34,167 nucleotides of DNA, taken from positions 1 through 34,167 of the forward strand of contig JBBQSV010000007.1 of the NCBI GenBank assembly GCA_038213615.1. Direction: 5' to 3'. The notes under the pieces are model-generated. The model did no database searches. It was not told the DNA's origin and saw only the letters and a list, made by a program, of their open reading frames with translations. The position numbers were made by a program, and so were the translations under genes. This document shows, piece by piece, positions 28,883 through 34,167 of the stretch (the stretch's first letter is position 1; the number at the start of each line of letters is the position of its first letter). Source of the stretch: JBBQSV01 sp038213615 (GTDB lineage: Bacteria; Patescibacteriota; Saccharimonadia; Saccharimonadales; OMJO01).

Positions 28883-30394
28883 ATGAGTTGGAAGGTAATA
28901 TGGCAATCGCTTAAAAACAGCGACATGCGAAAGCGCGTGTTAGCCGTTTTAGCTATGCTTTTGGTTTTTCGTATCCTGGCCCACGTACCTATTCCGCTTA
29001 GTGACTCACATACCCTAAAGCAAGTATTAGAAAACCTGTTTGCCAGCACCAAAAAATCACAGCTGCTTAGTTTTGTAGACGTACTGTCTGGTGGGGCGCT
29101 AGCCAACTTCTCTATTATGCTGATTGGTCTAGGGCCGTACATTAACGCTTCTATCATCATGCAACTGCTGACCAAGGCCATTCCTAAACTAGAGGCATTG
29201 AATAACGAAGGCGAATTTGGTCGCAAAAAGATCAATCAATACACCCGCATGCTGACCTTGCCACTTGCTATGGTTCAATCTGTTGGTGCCATATATTTGG
29301 TACGCCAATCAGCTCAAAGTCTAGCCGGCATCGGCGACATCACGGCCAACGCCCACCTAGGCCAATGGGTCCTGATGGTAGCCGCCCTGACTGGCGGATC
29401 TATGATGTTGATGTGGCTGGGTGAATTAATCACTGAACAAAGTGTGGGTAATGGTATCTCGTTAGTTATTACTGTTGGCATCGTTAGCCGTTTGCCTAGT
29501 ACCATTGCCAGTATTAGTGCCGTAATTGCGGGTGGCAGCAAATTACATCTGCTAGGAAAACATCTAGTAATAGATGGTAGGAAGGTACTGATGTGGTTGC
29601 TGATAACAGCCGTTGTGATAACCGTAACTGCCTTGGTGGTAAAACTCAACGAAGCCTCGCGTAAGTTGACTATTCACTATGCCAAACGGGTACAGGGAAA
29701 CCGCACCTACGGCGGTGTCACTACCGTTTTACCAGTAAAACTGATCACCGCAGGCGTGATACCGATTATCTTTGCGGTAGCCTTTCTAAGCGTACCCAGC
29801 TTTGCCGGGCAGTTATTGAGTGGAGCGGGCAGCCTAAAATTGCAACACCTCGGCCAAAACCTAGCTTTGTGGTTCCAAAACCCTAGCGCCCAAAGCTTTG
29901 CCCAAGGCGGATTCATCCCCTACATCTACCCTGTGGTTTACTTTACCTTGGTATTTGTATTTACATTTTTCTACACCAGTATTACCTTTAACGCCAAAGA
30001 AATAGCCGAGAATTTGCAAAAACAAGGTGGATTTATAGAGGGCGTACGTTCTGGCAAACAAACCGAAAAATACCTTAGCAAGGTCGTTAATCGCCTGACT
30101 TTCTTTGGCGCTATCGCTCTGGGCCTATTGGCACTGATGCCGATCATTGCTCAGATATTTTTGAAGGCTAACATCGCGTTGGGTGGTACCAGCATATTGA
30201 TCCTGGTGTCGGTGGCTCTGGAAACGCTAAGAGCTATTGAATCGCGAGCCCTGATGATCACCTACGACCAGTACGAACAGCCCGACTTCTTTTACGATCA
30301 AGATTCGGCTGTTTTAGCCGCCACTGGCGCCAGGCGCCTACGTTTTGTGCCCAGGTTTGCGCTGCCAGGTCGCAAGTCCAAAAAAAGTAAATAA
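28883..30394 (+). CDS. secY: Preprotein translocase channel subunit
   Basis: Central pore of the Sec machinery in the cytoplasmic membrane. The product is 503 aa, about 60 longer than E. coli SecY. Ten hydrophobic segments can be followed, beginning with VLAVLAMLLVFRILAHVPI (about 19-37). The plug/TM2 region is recognisable (SGGALANFSIMLIGLGPYINASIIMQLL in the zone 71-98), as is GRKKINQYTRMLT. The larger size comes mainly from longer periplasmic loops and a basic C-terminal tail ending GRKSKKSK. adk and map, which often follow secY, are absent. Confidence 0.97.
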   Translation: MSWKVIWQSLKNSDMRKRVLAVLAMLLVFRILAHVPIPLSDSHTLKQVLENLFASTKKSQLLSFVDVLSGGALANFSIMLIGLGPYINASIIMQLLTKAIPKLEALNNEGEFGRKKINQYTRMLTLPLAMVQSVGAIYLVRQSAQSLAGIGDITANAHLGQWVLMVAALTGGSMMLMWLGELITEQSVGNGISLVITVGIVSRLPSTIASISAVIAGGSKLHLLGKHLVIDGRKVLMWLLITAVVITVTALVVKLNEASRKLTIHYAKRVQGNRTYGGVTTVLPVKLITAGVIPIIFAVAFLSVPSFAGQLLSGAGSLKLQHLGQNLALWFQNPSAQSFAQGGFIPYIYPVVYFTLVFVFTFFYTSITFNAKEIAENLQKQGGFIEGVRSGKQTEKYLSKVVNRLTFFGAIALGLLALMPIIAQIFLKANIALGGTSILILVSVALETLRAIESRALMITYDQYEQPDFFYDQDSAVLAATGARRLRFVPRFALPGRKSKKSK

Positions 30395-30400
30395 TTACAC

Positions 30401-30429
30401 TTTACGAACAGGGATGGTTGTGATAAACT
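30401..30429 (+). promoter_or_regulatory. Promoter of infA
   Basis: -35 TTTACG (30401-30406), a 17-nt spacer, and -10 TAAACT (30424-30429) with an extended TGA in front. The predicted start is about 30436, leaving only 12-13 nt of leader without any Shine-Dalgarno match. Confidence 0.6.
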
Positions 30430-30448
30430 TACTATCTGTTATATCTGT

Positions 30449-30670
30449 ATGGCACAAAATAAGGAAGTTATAGAGCTTACGGGCACGATATTAGAGGCCC
30501 TTCCGGGTACTCAGTTTCGCGTAGAACTCCAAAATAGCCATCAGATAATAGCTCACGTCGCCGGCAAAATGCGGAAACATTACATCCGCCTGGTCCCCGG
30601 AGACAGCGTGACGGTCGAGTTGACTCCTTACGATCTAACTAAGGGCAGAATCACCTATCGCAAAGCGTAA
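30449..30670 (+). CDS. infA: Translation initiation factor IF-1
   Basis: OB-fold factor that occupies the A-site during initiation, 73 aa. Typical elements are IELTGTILEALPGTQFRVEL, GKMRKHYIRLVPGDSV and ELTPYDLTKGRITYR. No Shine-Dalgarno is present before the ATG; the gene has its own promoter with a very short leader. The order secY-infA-rpmJ without adk/map is a compacted form of the spc-alpha junction. Confidence 0.97.
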   Translation: MAQNKEVIELTGTILEALPGTQFRVELQNSHQIIAHVAGKMRKHYIRLVPGDSVTVELTPYDLTKGRITYRKA

Positions 30671-30688
30671 ATCAATTAAAGCAGTGTG

Positions 30689-30737
30689 TCTCTAGGCTAA
30701 GTACTAGAGATCCGCATACTCCGCCAATCGGCGGATC
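30689..30737 (+). promoter_or_regulatory. Tandem and competing hairpins between infA and rpmJ
   Basis: TCTCTAG (30689-30695) / CTAGAGA (30704-30710) is a perfect 7-bp stem with an 8-nt loop. TCCGCC (30720-30725) / GGCGGA (30730-30735) is a 6-bp GC-rich stem with loop AATC. A third pairing, GATCCGC (30709-30715) with GCGGATC (30731-30737), excludes both. This is a possible two-state leader of the rpmJ-rpsM-rpsK-rpsD group, comparable in place to the S4-regulated alpha leader of E. coli. Confidence 0.5.
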
Positions 30738-30762
30738 ACCCACAGAAAGGACTTCTAACGGG

Positions 30763-30879
30763 ATGAAAGTGCGTGCCAGTGTCAAGAAAATCAGTCCCGA
30801 CGACAAAATTGTCCGCCGTAAAGGCCGGGTCTACGTTATAAATAAGTTCAAACCAAAGCATAAGCAGAGGCAAGGCTAA
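30763..30879 (+). CDS. rpmJ: 50S ribosomal protein L36, zinc-free form
   Basis: The smallest ribosomal protein, 38 aa: MKVRASVKKISPDDKIVRRK followed by GRVYVINKFKPKHKQRQG. It is clearly L36 by the conserved start and the PKHKQRQG end. The zinc ligands of the usual form (Cys11, Cys14, Cys27) are replaced by Ser11, Asp14 and Asn27, so it cannot bind zinc in the usual way. GAAAGGA lies about 10 nt upstream of the ATG. Confidence 0.95.
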   Translation: MKVRASVKKISPDDKIVRRKGRVYVINKFKPKHKQRQG

Positions 30880-30894
30880 GTTGGCAGGTAGCAT

Positions 30895-31005
30895 ATGGTA
30901 GATGGAATTTATTATTACGATTTTAGTGAGCAGCACACAACAGGTATGATATCTTCTACCTTTTATCTTCTAGTTTCTAAGGCCGAGCGAAGAGAGGTTA
31001 TCTAA
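30895..31005 (+). CDS. Possible 36-aa small protein abutting rpsM
   Basis: An ATG-to-TAA frame of 36 codons (MVDGIYYYDFSEQHTTGMIS...) ends immediately before the rpsM ATG (TAA-ATG with no gap), and its 3' part carries the AGAGAGG ribosome binding site of rpsM. CAGGT, about 8 nt upstream, could serve as a weak ribosome binding site. It resembles the placement of the orphan ORF before rpsS. It may also be chance; short length makes the call weak. Its function is unknown. Confidence 0.35.
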   Translation: MVDGIYYYDFSEQHTTGMISSTFYLLVSKAERREVI

Positions 31006-31392
31006 ATGGCTCGCATTTCTAATGTCGCCATCCCCGATGCTAAGCAAGTGCAGATTGCGCTGACTTACGTCTACGGTATTGGCACCAAGTCGAGCGTGGA
31101 TATCCTAACCCAGGCTAAGGTCGATCTGACCGTTAGGGTCAAGGATTTAACCGATGCCGAAATATCTCGAATCCAAGAAGTCATTAACGAAAAGTATCAG
31201 GTAGAGGGTGATCTGCAGCGAGTAGTCGCCGGCAACATTAAGCGCCTAAAAGACATCAACAGCTACCGTGGTATCCGTCACGCTGGTAACTTGCCTAGTC
31301 GTGGTCAACGTACCCGTACCAACGCTCGAACCCGTAGAGGTAAGAAGGTGACAGTTGGTGGCACTAAGCAAAAGGTAGCAGCAAAGACGTAG
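31006..31392 (+). CDS. rpsM: 30S ribosomal protein S13
   Basis: Small-subunit head protein contacting the P-site tRNA and L5, 128 aa. MARISNVAIPDAKQVQIALTY and YGIGTKSSVDIL form the N-terminal part. The C-terminal RGIRHAGNLPSRGQRTRTNARTRRG (zone of about residues 91-115) is the tRNA-contacting tail signature. AGAGAGG, 8 nt upstream, is its ribosome binding site. Confidence 0.98.
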   Translation: MARISNVAIPDAKQVQIALTYVYGIGTKSSVDILTQAKVDLTVRVKDLTDAEISRIQEVINEKYQVEGDLQRVVAGNIKRLKDINSYRGIRHAGNLPSRGQRTRTNARTRRGKKVTVGGTKQKVAAKT

Positions 31393-31400
31393 GATTTATT

Positions 31401-31874
31401 ATGGAAGAAGACGTTAAAACACCAGTATTAGATCAACGGCCCGAAGTCGTAGCGGTAGCAGACGAAGCCGTAAAGACTGATGCCGTTGCCACCAAGCCAG
31501 CTAAAAAGAAAAAGGCTAAGCGCAGCGTACCCCAAGGGCAAATGCACATTTTGGCAACCTTCAACAACACCATCGTTAGCTTCACAGACAGCAAAGGTGG
31601 CGTGTTAGCCGCCTGCAGTGCTGGAGCTTGTGGTTTCCGCGGTTCTAAAAAGGGCACCGCCTACGCTGCTCAGGTAGCCGTAGAAAAAGCCGGTCAGGCT
31701 GCCAAACAAGGCTACGGCCTAAACAAGGTAGACGTTTTTGTACGTGGTGTAGGCCTAGGCCGAGATGCCGCTGTCCGTACTCTGCAGAACCTCGATATCC
31801 ATGTAGACACCATCACCGACAAAACTGGCATACCCCATGGTGGCGTAAGACCTAAGAAAGCAAGGAGAGCATAA
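31401..31874 (+). CDS. rpsK: 30S ribosomal protein S11 with N-terminal extension
   Basis: Platform protein of the small subunit. The product is 157 aa against 129. The first 40 or so residues are an acidic, then Ala/Lys-rich extension (VAVADEAVKTDAVATKPAKKKK). The fold proper begins at QMHILATFNNTIVSFTD and contains GSKKGTAYAAQVAVEKAG and GRDAAVRTLQNLDI, ending with the usual PHGGVRPKKARRA. It is 8 nt downstream of rpsM. Confidence 0.97.
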   Translation: MEEDVKTPVLDQRPEVVAVADEAVKTDAVATKPAKKKKAKRSVPQGQMHILATFNNTIVSFTDSKGGVLAACSAGACGFRGSKKGTAYAAQVAVEKAGQAAKQGYGLNKVDVFVRGVGLGRDAAVRTLQNLDIHVDTITDKTGIPHGGVRPKKARRA

Positions 31875-31875
31875 A

Positions 31876-32496
31876 ATGGCCCGTGACACTCAATCTATAG
31901 TCAAGATGAGCCGCCGCGAAGGCTATGCTCTGCACCCCAAAGCTCACAAGGCCTTGGTTAAACGAACAGTTGTGCCTGGTGGACAAAAAGGCGGTTTCTT
32001 TGGCCGTAAAAAGACTAGCCAGTATTCACTACAATTGCGTGAAAAGCAAAAGGTCAAACGACTTTATGGCTTGCTAGAAAAACAGTTTGCCAAACTTATG
32101 AAAGACGCTTCACGTAGTCGTGGCCAATCTGGTGAGATGCTATTGCAATTACTAGAAAAACGCCTAGATAACTCTGTTTATCGCGCTGGTTTTGCACCTA
32201 GCCGCCGCGCTGCCAGACAATTAGTCACCCACGGCCACTTTTTACTGAACGATCGTCGCACTGATGTGCCATCTGTCAGCCTAAAGGTTGGCGATACACT
32301 AGCTGTCCGTCCACATAGTCAGAATTCTGGCTATTTCAAGAACATAGATGAAGTCAGCCCCGCTCCTGCCGAAGTTCCCAGCTGGCTGAAGTCTGACCGC
32401 AAGAAATTGACCTTTAGCGTCACAGGTATACCAACCCGTGAAGATGCAGAAGTTGATATCAATGAGCAACTAATCGTGGAATATTACTCACGTTAA
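31876..32496 (+). CDS. rpsD: 30S ribosomal protein S4, zinc-free form
   Basis: Assembly initiator of the 30S subunit and a regulator of its operon in E. coli. The product is 206 aa. The N-terminus SIVKMSRREGYAL lacks the CxxC of zinc-type S4; this C-minus form also occurs in, for example, Bacillus. SQYSLQLREKQKVKRLYG and the S4 RNA-binding domain RLDNSVYRAGFAPSRRAARQLVTHGHFLLN are conserved. It is 1 nt after rpsK. Confidence 0.98.
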   Translation: MARDTQSIVKMSRREGYALHPKAHKALVKRTVVPGGQKGGFFGRKKTSQYSLQLREKQKVKRLYGLLEKQFAKLMKDASRSRGQSGEMLLQLLEKRLDNSVYRAGFAPSRRAARQLVTHGHFLLNDRRTDVPSVSLKVGDTLAVRPHSQNSGYFKNIDEVSPAPAEVPSWLKSDRKKLTFSVTGIPTREDAEVDINEQLIVEYYSR

Positions 32497-32514
32497 GGAA
32501 GGTAAGGTAAATAT

Positions 32515-33459
32515 ATGTCAAAAGTAATCCATACCCCAGGCATCATCAAAGTTGATGATCACAGCGCTACCAGCGCTACGTTTGCCATCGAACCACTGCA
32601 CAGTGGTTACGGCATGACCTTGGGTAACAGTTTGCGGCGCGTGCTACTATCTAGCATTGCTGGCGCAGCTATAACATCGTTCAAGATAGAGGGTGCTACT
32701 CACGAGTTCACCACTATCAAGGGCGTAAAAGAAGATGTCGTCGACATCATGCTGAGCCTAAAAGGTGTACGTTTCCGCGTATTCAGCGACGAAGTTCAAA
32801 ACTTGCGTTTGGTCAAAAAGGGTTCTGGCCCAGTCAAGGCCAAAGACATTCAGCTGAATGCTGATGTAGAAGTAGTAAACCCAGACCACGTTATTGCCCA
32901 TATCGACGACGCCAAGGCATCGCTGACTATGGACATCGTGGTCGAGACTGGCCGCGGTTACCGCACTATCGAAGAAGTATCTGCCAAAAAGCCTAGCGAT
33001 ATGATCGCTATAGACGCTATCTTTAGCCCCGTATTCCGTGTCCGTTACAAGGTAGAGAACACTCGTGTCGGCCAAAACACCGACCTAGACAAGTTGCTTT
33101 TGACAGTTGACACCGATGGTTCTATAACCCCACGCGACGCCTTTGAAGAAGCGGCTGCCATTTTGGTGAACCAATACAGCTCACTAGCTGGTCAGACCCG
33201 TGTGGAATCTAGCATTCACCCCGGCATCAATGACGACGAAACTCTAGGTGGCGTAGGCAGCGAAGAATCCGGCGAATTAAACACTTCTATCGAAGATTTG
33301 AACCTATCTGCCCGTACTACCAATGCGTTAATTAACAACGACATCCACACCCTGAAGGACCTATTTAGCCTAAGCGACCCAGAATTGCGTGAGCTAAAAG
33401 GTTTCGGCAGCAAGGCTTTAGATGAAGTTAAAGAGAAAATGGCTGAACTGGAGCTCTAA
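32515..33459 (+). CDS. rpoA: DNA-directed RNA polymerase subunit alpha
   Basis: Assembly platform for beta and beta', and activator contact through its C-terminal domain. The product is 314 aa. The N-terminal domain has EPLHSGYGMTLGNSLRRVLLSS. The C-terminal helix-hairpin-helix domain is present from about residue 255 (EDLNLSARTTNALINNDI...FGSKALDEVKEKM), including the Arg that contacts UP-element DNA in E. coli. TAAGGAAGGTAAGG precedes the ATG. It directly abuts rplQ. Confidence 0.98.
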   Translation: MSKVIHTPGIIKVDDHSATSATFAIEPLHSGYGMTLGNSLRRVLLSSIAGAAITSFKIEGATHEFTTIKGVKEDVVDIMLSLKGVRFRVFSDEVQNLRLVKKGSGPVKAKDIQLNADVEVVNPDHVIAHIDDAKASLTMDIVVETGRGYRTIEEVSAKKPSDMIAIDAIFSPVFRVRYKVENTRVGQNTDLDKLLLTVDTDGSITPRDAFEEAAAILVNQYSSLAGQTRVESSIHPGINDDETLGGVGSEESGELNTSIEDLNLSARTTNALINNDIHTLKDLFSLSDPELRELKGFGSKALDEVKEKMAELEL

Positions 33460-33942
33460 ATGCATCGTCACGGATACCAAGGTAGAAAATTTCATCGCGA
33501 GACCGACCAACGTCGGGCTCTGATGAAAGGTTTGGCCGATTCACTAGTTAAATATGAATCTATCGAGACAACAGTCTTTAAGGCCAAAGACCTGGTTCCT
33601 TATGTTGAAAAACTAATAACTAAGGCCAAAAAGGGCGATTTGCACAATCGCCGTCAGGTCATCAGTGGCTTGCAGACTATCGAAAGCGCCCACAAGTTGG
33701 TAGACGACATTGTGCCCAAGCTAACCGGACGTGTCAGTGGCCACCTGCGAATAATCAAAACCGATTTGCGACGGGGCGACAATGCCCAGATGGCCAAAGT
33801 AGAATTTGTAGACGACCTAAAAGCGACTGCCAAGAAAACCGAGGCTGCTAAGCCAACTGCAGATGCCAAAGACGCTGCCAAAGCTACTCCGACCAAGAAA
33901 CCTGCTGCCCGCAAGCCAGCTACCAAGAAAGAGGCCAAATAA
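33460..33942 (+). CDS. rplQ: 50S ribosomal protein L17 with C-terminal extension
   Basis: Large-subunit protein near the tunnel exit. MHRHGYQGRKFHRETDQRRALMKGL is the standard N-terminus (residues 1-25), and the core ends near RGDNAQMAKVEFVDDL. The product is 160 aa against 127; the extra is a C-terminal tail with many Ala, Lys, Thr and Pro residues, ending PAARKPATKKEAK. It starts immediately after the rpoA stop with GGAG inside the end of rpoA, and overlaps rplM by one base. Confidence 0.97.
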   Translation: MHRHGYQGRKFHRETDQRRALMKGLADSLVKYESIETTVFKAKDLVPYVEKLITKAKKGDLHNRRQVISGLQTIESAHKLVDDIVPKLTGRVSGHLRIIKTDLRRGDNAQMAKVEFVDDLKATAKKTEAAKPTADAKDAAKATPTKKPAARKPATKKEAK

Positions 33943-34167
33943 TGAAGACTTTCAGTGCTAAGCCAACTGACGTAGAACGTAAATGGTACGTAGTTGACGC
34001 CTCACAGGCGCCACTAGGCCGTTTGGCCACTCAAATTGCTAGTTTGCTACTGGGCAAGGGTAAGCCCCAGTTTACCAAGCACATCGACTGTGGTGACTAC
34101 GTAGTGGTCATTAACACTGACCAAATAGTGGTTACCGGTAACAAAGACGAAAAAAAGATCTACTACC
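33942..34167 (+). CDS. rplM: 50S ribosomal protein L13, N-terminal part (runs out of window)
   Basis: 75 residues are visible before the window ends. MKTFSAKPTDVERKWYVVDA and PLGRLATQIASLLLGKGK, followed by GDYVVVINTDQIVVTGNK, match the L13 N-terminus. It overlaps the rplQ stop by one base, giving the common rplQ-rplM(-rpsI) order without truA in between. rpsI is expected next. Confidence 0.96.
   Translation, partial: MKTFSAKPTDVERKWYVVDASQAPLGRLATQIASLLLGKGKPQFTKHIDCGDYVVVINTDQIVVTGNKDEKKIYY

Noticed and set aside
1..34167. CRISPR arrays, insertion sequences, prophage genes or integration sites
   Set aside because: No regularly spaced repeats, terminal inverted repeats, transposase or integrase motifs were seen.
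1..34167. Recoded UGA (as glycine in some CPR lineages)
   Set aside because: UGA ends rpsQ and the minus-strand gene at the expected places, and no core gene contains an in-frame UGA.

Overview
This window is a chromosomal stretch dominated by the transcription and translation core: the end of hisS, then tig, clpP, rpoB-rpoC, rpsL-rpsG-fusA, tuf, and an almost unbroken S10-spc-alpha ribosomal superoperon from rpsJ to the start of rplM. No transposase, phage gene, tRNA, rRNA or CRISPR array was seen. I infer a member of the Patescibacteria/CPR, most likely a Saccharibacteria (TM7) type. The reasons are that rpmD (uL30) is absent (rpsE and rplO overlap by one base), adk and map are absent between secY and infA, several ribosomal proteins carry lysine/alanine-rich tails, and small orphan genes sit between housekeeping genes. 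The standard code fits: UGA ends rpsQ and the minus-strand gene, and no internal UGA was needed.

Layout. 1-2941: hisS (5' cut), tig, a 99-codon orphan, then clpP behind a textbook CIRCE operator and a promoter that starts transcription at or next to the ATG. 2942-3980: an orphan 260-codon gene with its own TATAAT box, then the rpoB leader. 3981-11394: rpoB and rpoC. 11395-16915: rpsL, rpsG, an orphan, fusA, a kinase-fold-like gene preceded by an A9 homopolymer frameshift, then tuf with a strong intrinsic terminator. 16916-19747: an orphan, rpsJ with its own promoter and a leader hairpin, then a three-gene insertion (unknown protein, minus-strand DUF218-like protein, small membrane protein). 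19592-19747: a structured leader with a terminator-like hairpin before rplC. 19748-28829: rplC to rplO, interrupted only by one orphan between rplB and rpsS. 28830-34167: secY, infA, a hairpin-rich spacer, rpmJ, a possible 36-codon ORF, rpsM, rpsK, rpsD, rpoA, rplQ and the start of rplM.

The most notable observations are these. (1) EF-G has altered guanine-specificity motifs: NKIN instead of NKxD, and no recognisable SA in G5. (2) RNA polymerase beta' has lost seven of eight zinc-ligand cysteines at conserved alignment positions, alongside zinc-free forms of L36, S14 and S4. (3) Several genes have a -10 box exactly 7-8 nt before the start codon, which suggests leaderless mRNAs. (4) There are structured, possibly autoregulatory leaders before rpoB, rpsL, rpsJ, rplC and rpmJ. 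(5) Unrelated orphan ORFs with low-expression-style codons lie inside otherwise conserved ribosomal operons, one of them carrying the ribosome binding site and start codon of rpsS.
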